Below, piece by piece: positions 22,864 through 32,033 of a DNA stretch of 44,295 nucleotides; position 1 is the stretch's first letter; every line of letters starts with the position of its first letter. Below the pieces are notes generated by a model. It was not told the DNA's origin and did no database searches. It saw only the letters and a program-made list of their open reading frames with translations. This stretch comes from Zygnema cylindricum (Eukaryota; Streptophyta; Zygnematophyceae; Zygnematales; Zygnemataceae): positions 1-44,295 of the forward strand of contig JBBHKE010002727.1 of assembly GCA_037447655.1 (NCBI GenBank), given 5' to 3'. A program made the translations under genes and the position numbers.

Positions 22864-23040
22864 CTCCCTCCCTCTCTCGCCACTCTATATTCACAAAATC
22901 AAGAGTGAAAAAAAGATCAAAAAAATTACATCAAGGAGGAAGAAAAGAATACAAAAGAGAAAAAAAGAAAGAAAAAAACGAAGAAAAAAAACGGAAAGAC
23001 AGTAGAAAAAAAATATAAAAATGAGGAGCAAAGAGTAAAG
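22864..23040 (+). promoter_or_regulatory. Proximal leader of Mpo1-like copy A
   Basis: This resumes the homology with copy B after the retrotransposon: CTCCCTCCCTCTCTCGCC, then TATATTCACAAAATCAAGAG, then a purine-rich run up to the ATG. The purine-rich leader just before ATGGCT is shared with 40200-40325. Confidence 0.65.
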
Positions 23041-24529
23041 ATGGCTCTTTTTGACCTCGAAAAGCATTATTCCTTTTATGGTTCCTATCACAATGATCTT
23101 ATAAACAAAATAATTCACTTTATTTTTGTTTGACCTATTTTTTTCTCACCTCTCCTACTTTTGGATTATTTTCCCCTTTTATTTTCCACCCCATTTTCTT
23201 CTTTGGATTTTGCCGTGCGGCAATGTATTGTCATAATTGCGTCTTTTTTGGTCGCTCTTTCTCACGCCATATTATACATTTTAGTGGAGGTTAGAGTCGG
23301 AGTTCTTTCCACGTGTCTTATTTCTATTTGTTTTATTTCTGCGGAAGCCGTTTTTCAAACGTTGGGGCGTGACGTGGCATGGAAGGTAAAATTTGTTTTT
23401 TTTTATTTTGTCTTTTATTCATTTTTTTTAATGATATTTCAAACGCAGTGCGTGACGTGGCATGGAAGGAAATGTGTGTTTTTTTTAAGTGTTGTTGTTT
23501 TTGTTGTTATTTGTTTAATTCATTTTTTAGTACTAATGTATAAATGTGAATTTCCTTATGTCAATTTAGCAAACTATTGTTGCCATTATTTTTTTCTCTT
23601 TTTTTTTATTTTGTCTATTATCTCCATTTCCTTTTTTTTCTTTTTTCTTTTCTCTTTTTTCTTTTTTCTCCTTTTTCTCCTTTATTTTTTTTGACAATTC
23701 TGGTTAAAATTTGAGAGTCGAGGAAAAGTAATGACTCTTATAAATAATTTTTTTTTTCTTTCGAATTGATTTTACAAATGTTTTTATAATTGAATTTTCT
23801 TTATCGTCCCTTTCCCTCCCTCTCTCCCCTCTCCCCCCTATTTTTTTTTAAGGTTGGAGTCGCAATTCGAGTAGTTTCACGAGTTGCAGAATTTATTGGT
23901 CATGGCGTTTTTGAGGTATGTAGATTCTTAAAATTTGAAATATTTTGAACTTGATTCTTGTAAAATTAATTTTTTATGGACTTTATTTCACTTAACATTT
24001 TTCTCGCATTTTGTGTTTATTTTTTATATCTTGAATTGATGATAGGCTAAAAAAATTGTGACAATTCTGTTACAGTTTGTTAAATTTTTGTTAATCTTTT
24101 GTCCTTTTGAACCTTAGTTTTATATCTTATTTTTTTATATTTTCCTTTTAAATTTATTTATGTCGATTTTTGAACATCTTTACACAATTTTTTTACCTCG
24201 AGAAGTTTTCATTTTCTTCAATGTATATTGTTTAAATTTGGTTTAATCATTTATTTTAAATGGTTATATAATTCATGCTTTTTATGCTGGTAGTATGAAT
24301 TCCCCAAAAATGTGATTTTTTTTTCTTTCTTCCTTCATATTTTTTTTGCTAAAGAAAAAAATCTTTCTTTTTCTATTCCTTTTTTTCTTCCATATTAATA
24401 TTACTGCAGAAACGGGTTCCTAAATTAGCAGATGATGTTATTCCGTCGCTTTTGATGGCACCCTTTTTTGTTGTACTTGATGTAATTACACCTTGTACCC
24501 ATCATTTGTTTTTTTCTTATTTGAAGTAA
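23041..24529 (+). pseudogene. Mpo1-like / DUF962 (YGL010w family) gene, copy A, nonsense codon at 31
   Basis: Three exons are seen: 23041-23385, 23853-23915 and 24410-24529, all joined in phase 0, about 175 codons. Exon 1 gives MALFDLEKHYSFYGSYHN, a second His in NKIIHF, and hydrophobic membrane segments. Exon 2 gives EFIGHGVFE and exon 3 KRVPKLADDVIPSLLMAPFF. This is the order of the Mpo1/DUF962 family: ER-membrane, iron-dependent dioxygenases that shorten 2-hydroxy fatty acids from phytosphingosine breakdown, with conserved His residues. Splice sites are good (AAG/GTAAAA, TTTAAG/GTT, GAG/GTATGT, CTGCAG/AAA). Codon 31 is TGA (23131-23133) where copy B has TGG; no other break is visible. The C-terminus after VVLD is atypical, so a further exon may exist. 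Without readthrough the protein is lost. Confidence 0.85.
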
Positions 24530-24914
24530 TTATCTTATGTTTATCCCTTTTTGTCTTACTCGTTACATATATCCAACCTTCTTTTTGTCTTATTTATGGT
24601 AATCTCTCTCATATTCATCCCTATTAGAACTAGAAAATCTACACCTTAGTTATACCACATTTATTGTTTCATCTTTTGTTTTTACAGTTCAAGAATTGTT
24701 AGTACTTAAGCGGATTTAAAGTCAATAATGATAATTTTGGACTTAAACTGTAGCCTACTTCTGGAGACTCCTTTTAATTGAATGGAATTAACACTATTTT
24801 ATGGTTTATGATAAAAAAACCCAAAAGCGAACTTGGAAGGTGGACCATTGGTAGTAACAATAGGAATAGTATTGTTTAGATACTACAGTATAAAAAGTTT
24901 GTTAAAGTTGTAAC
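24530..24914. other. AT-rich flank, nothing recognised
   Basis: 3' flank of Mpo1-like copy A. A possible extra acceptor (TTTTTACAG, about 24680-24688) is followed by only four codons before a stop. No other feature is seen. Confidence 0.4.
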
Positions 24915-25130
24915 AACTATAATAATACTAATAATGGTGATACTATTAAGAAATAGTAATAATAGTAAAGATAATAATATTAGTAAGAATATCATGATAG
25001 TGGTTATAATAGTAATAACAGTAAGAAATAGTACTAATAGTAATAGTAGTTTGAAATGTAGGAATAATGGTACGAATAGTAATAATATTTATAATTGCAG
25101 TCATTATGGTGGCTATAGTAACTGTCGTTG
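24915..25130. repeat. Degenerate TAA/TAG-rich simple repeat
   Basis: About 200 bases made mostly of AATAGTAATAATAGTAA-like words. It has open frames only because of its three-base period. Confidence 0.85.
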
Positions 25131-26760
25131 ATATCTGTTGTCTTTTTTAAATAATATTTTTTTGAAAGTGCACTGTTTAGGCTTTCACCTCTCCGCTCGA
25201 ACGAGCGTTGACCACAAATTCGGAGAAAAAAACAACACCCAAACAAACAGAATTCTTGACCGCCATCGGAATAAATTCATTTATGGAATCTCAACCTGCA
25301 TAATCACGCTCTTTTCTCTTAGCCGCCTCACGGGCGTCCACTCCGGTATATCAAGCCACTTCACCGATGATTCTATCCGAGGTAGGGATCTCCAAAAAAA
25401 GTCACCAAAATGTTATGTACACCATCGAGTAGTACAATATCAATCCGATGCGAACGAAAAATATGTGACAACTCCTAGCAAAATGAATATCCACCCTCAA
25501 AAGCAACACCGCAATGGTGCCGCGAATAGTGTCGTGCGTCTAAATCAAATCTGCCCCGTCAAAGTAAAAGCAAATGGATGCCATTGGGCTCAAGGACACA
25601 GGCATGCAAGCGAACAAGAGAGCCAAGTAAAGGTGAATGTGAGAGGCGAAGGTGGAACTTGAGAGCCATGGTGAATTGAACAGACGTGGTGTAGCTAATA
25701 GCCGAGCTCCGGAACCTGGTCCGTCACAAGAGAGAAAGCGTGCACGCGAAAAATCAGAGGGAAGTGCCTTCAAAATTTTGGTTTTAATGGCGGAGACAAC
25801 CGGAAAAAAAAAATTATTATACGACACTAGCAATTGATATCGTAACCAGGGTGGAAAGAACCGACATATTCGTTAAAGCTAGAGGAGGAATAGAACACGA
25901 TGCGTCAAAATGAATCCTTGGAAATTAAAAATACCGTCCTAAACATGTGAGACGATGGTAGCCAGAAAAAGAGTTTCCCTTATCAGAAAACGAGCCACAA
26001 TAGTGGAGGCAATAACGCACCACCTCCCCAAAACAGGCAACAAGAGCCACACGTGTCGTCAATAGTCAACCAAATCCTCCTTCCAAGAAAAGAGGGGATG
26101 CTTGAATGCGGGTCGTAGGCCCACACTCGCAATTGAGATTCCCACGACGTAACAAAATGTGAAGGACGCCCACGAGGCGATCAACAAAGGAGAAAAGAGA
26201 TGAGAGAAACTTTGGAGTGGGAGGGGAAGTGCGAGTCACGTACGAGGGAAAATGGGGGAAACACCTTCTCAACAGAGCAAACGCCACTTGGGGATGTAGA
26301 ATGTTGGGAAGTTCGTCCACGCAAGACAAATGAATAGCAGAACAAAAACATTTGGTCACGAATGCATCTGAACCAAGTGGTCATCCTAAAACACAAATGG
26401 CATCGGATGGGGTTAGAGGAGGTTATTAGGTTAAAGTCATTAGTTGGTTAAGGTGACCAAATAACACACTTCGAGGGTTGAACATAATGGTTGAGTTTTG
26501 TTAAATGATCTTTGGAAAATTTACACACTGGAGTGACTTGGTGAAACGGGCCAATAATATATGTATCGTCCACAATCAAAAGGGAAAGGCAAGAAGCGAA
26601 AGCGGTAGCGGAGGCACGGAGGAGTCAATAATGAGAAAAAGCAAACAAAATTCCTCCAATAGGGTCGCCTTGACGAGTGTCAATTGTAGAGAGAGAGGAA
26701 CCAAATCACCATCAGATAAAAAATAACCATCTTCATTTGGAAAATATTGAGGTCTACAAT
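25131..26760. other. Unassigned mixed-composition sequence
   Basis: This is more GC-rich than its flanks. Several open stretches exist on both strands, the longest at 25138-25662 on the plus strand. None shows a domain, signal peptide or repeat I recognise, and they overlap one another. It could be a decayed element whose coding part is no longer readable. Confidence 0.4.
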
Positions 26761-28005
26761 TTTTTTGGCAAGAATATTAGGTGATGTCAAAGCTCTAATG
26801 TGTTTCTTATATTTGATGATAGGATTGTATAATTATAGGATAAAGGGAAAGTTGAAAATAATATATATTTATTTAAAACAAATCAAATCTTGAATACATA
26901 TTATATTGGATGCCAAGAACCTAATTATTTATTTAAAAATAGTCGCCAAATGCATAACTCATAAAAAAAGACTAGAGAAATTACAAAAAAAGAAACTTTT
27001 CAAAGCATAAAAGTAAAATTAAATTACTTGGGAGTATAATAATTATGAACCGGTACTTTTTAGGCTTATAACTGTTTTTAAATAGTAGATTATTCAAAAA
27101 ATTCTCGAATTTTTGACAAAAAAGAAGAAGAAACATGTATTTAAATACGAAAAAAAAAGAAGTAATTACATTGGTATATATAATAAGGCCTAAGTAACGA
27201 AGCACGAATGTAAACCATCCGAGTACATAAGGAGAAAAGACGAGCGACAAAGACAAAAAAAAGTTACAAAAAAAATTAACAAACAAAGAAAGGCAAGTGA
27301 ACAAAAGATACTGAAAAAAATGACAAGCATAACACAACAAAATTGTAGTGTACTCAATCCAACACTAAATGACCTTAGTTGGAGATAGCTAAAGATGAAA
27401 GCAACGCCTTAAGTTTGCAAACCTTGCGGGAGCATAGTGAGTGAGTTTTGGAAATAGCTATCTATCTTTTAACTACAATAGCGGATCAAGCGATGATAAA
27501 GAGAAAGAGAAAGAGAGACAAAAAGAACAATATTATAGTATAATATTTGTTTTTTTACACTAATAATTTATCTACACTAATACCGTTCACAGTGTAATCC
27601 ATGGACCTTCGAATTCAAATGTTAGTAGCGCACGTTCGTGTGAAATCGTCAAAGTTGTCGTCCAAAGTGCCGAAAATTTGAACTGTGAACCGGCCAAAAT
27701 GATATAACGTTTTTATGTGAGCGCAATCTATTTCATTAAAACCAAAATAAACAGCTGGTGGAAGTGTTACTGACTGATCTAAAGGTTCGATGTGAGTGTA
27801 ATCTTATGTGATTACAATCTCGTCCCTTAAAAGTACAGGTACGACTGGTGGAAGTGGTAATGTAATGTAGGCCAAGCATGATTGGTCAACGTCGCAGGTC
27901 TTAGGTTTAGAGGTATTGTAGCGATGTGGGTACGGGCATTGGGCTATGAATAAGGCGCCCGGTACGGACGAGGAGGGCCCTACAAAAAAGCATTAACTGA
28001 AATGT
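26761..28005. other. AT-rich intergenic region
   Basis: Mostly AT-rich, with no convincing gene. A lone end resembling the TACACCG family (CCGTTCACAGTGTA) lies at about 27584-27597 without a visible partner. Confidence 0.45.
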
Positions 28006-28227
28006 TACACCATGTACCGCTAATTAGCGTTAACGATTTTTTTTGCCACTTAAAACATTTTTTCTCCGAACAACTTGTCAAATTTTCAATTTGAGACATC
28101 CAATCAGAAGCTGATAATATTACCTTTCAATCGCAACCGTCAAGTCCACAATTGGACAGGTGTGTACGGATAAAAGATGTTTTAAGTGGCAAAAAAATAT
28201 CAGCACTAATAGCGATACACCTTGTGG
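28006..28227. mobile_element. MITE of about 220 bp
   Basis: The left arm runs TACACCATGTACCGCTAATT and ends in TTTGCCACTTAAAACAT. The right arm is its inverse, with GATGTTTTAAGTGGCAAAAA and CACTAATAGCGATACACC. The arms match over about 50 bp with substitutions. The loop is noncoding. The end sequence resembles the TACACCG family; the exact edges are uncertain by a few bases. Confidence 0.68.
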
Positions 28228-28632
28228 TTTGCGCACTATGGCCAAATGGTAGGAGTGCTTGCAACAATTTTTGGATTTTGCGGATTGGATTTTATTAGAC
28301 CCCAGCCTGCAGCACGATTTCGCTTCCGAGTTAACGCTAGACATGATAAACGGTTTGGTCTCGTAGCTTGGAATTATTTGCACAAAACGTTAAATTTTGC
28401 ACCAATAGGAGGCTTTTTGTGAACACACGTGGTAAATGCAGATCCGTCCGTGTGAGATCCGTCTGTGTGTTTCAGGTTTGTTAGGGTTTTGTCGTCTTGT
28501 GAATCCTGTGCATAACTGTAGTCCTTTAGTCAGATCTGTCAAAGTGACTGTTTTGTTTGTTCTGTTTGTTGTATTGTCGTTTTGTCCGCATCATTTTGCT
28601 GTTTTTTTAGTTTATTTTTTTTGTCCAATTAG
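28228..28632. other. Intergenic, nothing recognised
   Basis: Between two mobile elements. Short ORFs only, without a family match. It ends with the CCAATTAG target site of the next hAT element (28625-28632). Confidence 0.45.
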
Positions 28633-29556
28633 TAGTGTTGTGTATTGGTAAGGATTTGTCGATAACCGATATGGACCTTTTTTTCGGTACCCGATAATCG
28701 ATATATTGGTACGATATATCGCTATCCGTATTATCGCCGATAAATCCCCTATGTTTATCGGTTTTATCGGCGATAGCACCGATATCGATAACTATCGGCA
28801 ATAATTGTACATACCGTACAGATAAATGAACGGCTATTACACTCAACTGTACGTGTTATTCCCCCGGACGCGCCCTTCTAACAACCCCTACCTATTGAGG
28901 TGCACCAATCAGATCGCACAGAAAGTACACAAAAAGTACAGTAGCCGCCATGAAATCTGTACGGCATTGGTACGGATCCAGTAAAAACGATGTACCTTTC
29001 ACATCCGACGCCATGGCTTTGTCCCTTTCTTCCTTGGGATCCACTAGGGACCTGCCACGTGTCAATCTATTGGCATTTTGGCATAAGCTGCCAAAAGAGC
29101 CATTTCGGGGTGTCGGCGCTCACGCTAGCCGTCTGCTCGTATTTTCTCATTCCAAGTTGTCCGTTCGATTTTAGCGGCGCGCATAATGTTATTTTGCGTT
29201 CGTTGTACTTTTAGCGTTACATGTTCACCAGTTTGTCGATATAATTCCGTAAATTGCCGTAAAATTCCTGTTCAGTTAACTGGCCAACGTTTATGTGTTG
29301 CGCTGTCCGTGAAAAATCGCAGTTAAACAGAGACGGAACAGATTTTAATACGTGGCATGCCACGCTATTTAAAGTAAATAATATAATACAATATGTCATA
29401 AAGTACTATTGTATGCATACTAATTTTTTTTAAGTTATCGCCGATATGGAATTTGTTGGTCTTAGACCAATATATCGGGACCTCTAACCGTTCGATAACC
29501 GATAACCATCGGTATCGGTGTTATCGCAATAATTTTTTTACCGATACACAACACTA
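28633..29556 (-). mobile_element. 924-bp non-autonomous hAT element, perfect 8-bp TSD
   Basis: The ends are TAGTGTTGTGTATTGGTAA and an inverted TAGTGTTGTGTATCGGTAA. The identical flanking octamers CCAATTAG are at 28625-28632 and 29557-29564. Both subterminal regions match the 3.6-kb hAT element at 8705-12337 in inverted orientation, including the TTATCGG/CGATAAC motif clusters, the ACCAACAAATT...ATATCGGCC block and the GCGTGG...GCCACG block. The transposase region is gone. It is a deletion derivative that could have been moved by an active relative of the larger element. Confidence 0.93.
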
Positions 29557-29725
29557 CCAATTAGGCAACTACACCGTCAATCGCTATTAGAGAAAATGAA
29601 TAAATAGCGTAAAAAAAAAATAGTGTTATTAAAACTAATTGGGAATTTTTTTTTTTTGAAAAAAAATATATATACTAATTAATCCCTAACTGTTATTGCA
29701 TAGTTCAAAAGTAGGTGACCGTACG

Positions 29726-29789
29726 CCAATACAATATGCCTATTGTATGCAAAACATACAATATGGCCTTAAGACCCATATTGTATTGG
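29726..29789. repeat. Nested inverted repeat / hairpin
   Basis: CCAATACAATATG (29726-29738) pairs with CATATTGTATTGG (29777-29789). Inside, ATTGTATG (29742-29749) pairs with CATACAAT (29755-29762). Confidence 0.85.
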
Positions 29790-29952
29790 TCCCAAAATGA
29801 AATAAAATAGTAACAGGGTTGAGTTGCACATGGATCGATAGAGAATTAAACGTCATGTCTAAATTTGAAAAAAAAATCGGACAAAAAAATATTTTTCTGT
29901 AAGTTTTGAGCGACTTTTTATTTAAATCGTTAGATTTGGACTATCTGACGGT

Positions 29953-30095
29953 CGTTGATGAAAGTAACGATCTAAGAAGATCACATGAAAAGCCCATAAC
30001 ACAACTTATGATAGGACTATCGTCAGATTCAGTCGCTGATGAAAGTAGCAATCTAAGAAGATCACATGGAAAGCCCGTAACACAACTTACGCTAA
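29953..30095. repeat. Two direct repeats of about 85 bp spacing
   Basis: GATGAAAGTA, CTAAGAAGATCACATG and AGCCC.TAACACAACTTA recur with small changes, starting near 29953 and 30038. Confidence 0.8.
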
Positions 30096-30702
30096 AGGCG
30101 GCCTACCAAAGGCCTACCAAAAAACGCTACTTTTGAACTATGGTAATTTGGGTTGTCCTAAATAATAAATACCCGCCCTTTCGACATCTACAATAATATG
30201 TGTATTCATACAAAATTTGACAATTTGTACGCTGTCGCGCTGTTCACACGGTCGACGGACAAACATATGAGAACGAGATTTTTGTCGACGAGTTTGCATC
30301 TCTTTCTTCCAGTGCACATTCACATGTAAGTGTCTTTTTATGCCATTGTAATTGAAAAAGAACCATTTCGTACGGAGATACCCTGTCTGTGCGCCACACT
30401 ATTTCCATCGCACTGTACTTCCATTATTAACGCTTATTGAAAAAAAAACCTAATTAGAATAATGGAGAAAATAGAATTATGGATTGTATTTCGGATTTTT
30501 TTTTTTGATAAAAGGGAACTGAATTGGCGTTATATACTCTGATAGCGATTGACGGTGTACTGTCCTAAAACAGCGCTAAACAAAGTTACGTGACTTATTA
30601 GTTATTACAGTTTGGCTAATACACGGTAACTGTCCTAATGAAAGACTGTACTTTCTGATTACAAGTACTGTACTGTAGCATATTGTATGTTTTGTCGTTG
30701 TG

Positions 30703-30794
30703 AATTAAAATAGGGAATTGATCATGACAGTGACTGTTTTGGTTGAGCACAGTCACTTACGTCATTTTTCAAAAAATGTACGTTTGAAGTACAG
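30703..30794 (+). repeat. Dispersed repeat, left copy
   Basis: GGGAATTGATCATGACAGTG, ACTGTTTTGGTTGAGCAC and GTACGTTTGAAGTACA in order. This matches 38903-39001 inverted, with few differences. Confidence 0.85.
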
Positions 30795-31479
30795 GCTGGT
30801 TCAAATATAGTACCGTAGTGGTATTAGACATTGGGGGGAGGGCACATTTGGCAAGCGGCGGAGACCTTCGAGGAGGATTTTGCCCGGGGCGATGTAAATC
30901 CCTCCTAGTTATTGATAGAGTTCTCCTCGCTGATTAGGTCAGATGTACAAAAAAACAAAAAAAATACAAAGTGTTCATACTTACAGCGTTCTCATATAAA
31001 GAATTCACCACAAATAGCGTCACACGCGTCGCATGAGAACATGTAAATCGCGTTCGCGACTCAAAATATCTACAAAACATAATAAACGTTCACACTTTAG
31101 ACACTATACCATTTAATCCGTCGAACAACTAAGTCGCGCGTCACGTGAGAACACTTGACCTTTGCCATAAAAAACAAAAATAAAAATTAGTCGTGCGTCA
31201 CGTGAGAACACATTACGTATGGCATTACAAACAAAAAAAAATACAGTTATATTGTGGTCTTTTGGCGCCGCAAGCGAATTTTTTTTTACTACGCTATGTG
31301 AAATGAGGATAATACGCGGATAGTGTAAAAATATCCTATGGTCTTTATTGAAGTAGTATTTTGAAAGGAGGAGAAGATATTTTGAAAGCGGAGAAGGTAT
31401 ATATGTTCTAATTTTAGAAAGTACATGACAAATCCGCGTGTACTACTTACTTACTCCAAAATGTGACGCTATTTATCAT

Positions 31480-31612
31480 ATTCCGTACGGTTGAAAGTGA
31501 AATTTCGTACTTTTCAATGTAGGTTAACTCTCCTCGCGGATGTCCGTACGTGGTAAAATTGAAATCCGTACTCACCAATGTACATTAACCCTCCGCGCAA
31601 ATTTCGTACGCT
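31480..31612. repeat. CGTAC-rich imperfect tandem duplication
   Basis: Two units of about 60-70 bases share the pattern CCGTACG, AAATT, CGTACT, CAATGTA and TTAAC.CTCC, including GTTAACTCTCCTCGCGGATG in the first. There are five CGTAC words in about 130 bases. Confidence 0.7.
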
Positions 31613-32033
31613 CAAATGTGGACCAATTTTTTTCAGTATGTATCGCAAATGATTACGGTTCAAATTGTATTGTTTTGAAACGTAAGTAAATATTGGCGTA
31701 TGTTAATCTATTTATTTCGTACGCTTTAACTATAGGTTTTGATTTACATTTTAACGTATCTACTGTTAAAACCAACAACTAAATCAGCTTAACCTTAAAT
31801 CCTACAGCCTAACCCTACCTAAATCTTACAGCTTAGGGTTAAATCCTACAGTTTAGAATTTTCGTTTTTGTTATTTTTTTATTTTTTTTATTTCATCTTT
31901 TTTATTCCTTTACTTGTTTTTCTTTCAACACCTTTATTTTAAATCAAATTTTTTAAAGGTTTTTTTTATTATTTTCTTTTTATTATATTTTTTTTTCTTC
32001 TTCATAAATTACTTCTTTTCAATGTTTTCTTGG

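Larger units (their letters stand above)
29570..30559. mobile_element. 990-bp TIR element (TACACCG family)
   Basis: The ends are perfect 18-bp inverted repeats, TACACCGTCAATCGCTAT at the left and its complement at 30542-30559. Interior segments near both ends match the element at 3089-3586, inverted. The middle is different and holds a hairpin (29726-29789) and two direct repeats near 29953 and 30038. There is no transposase. The hAT element at 28633 lies 13 bases to its left. Confidence 0.8.
30560..32033. other. Intergenic, with scattered repeats
   Basis: No gene recognised. It contains one arm of a dispersed inverted repeat (30703-30794), a pair of repeats GTCACGTGAGAACAC near 31140 and 31198, and a duplicated CGTAC-rich block at 31480-31612. 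Confidence 0.5.

Noticed and set aside
25138-25662. 174-residue plus-strand ORF
   Set aside because: No domain or repeat. It overlaps other open stretches of equal quality and begins with a non-ATG-like context.
26981-27340. 119-residue minus-strand hydrophobic ORF
   Set aside because: Phe/Leu/Ile-rich because of AT-rich DNA, with no family motif, start context or neighbouring exon.
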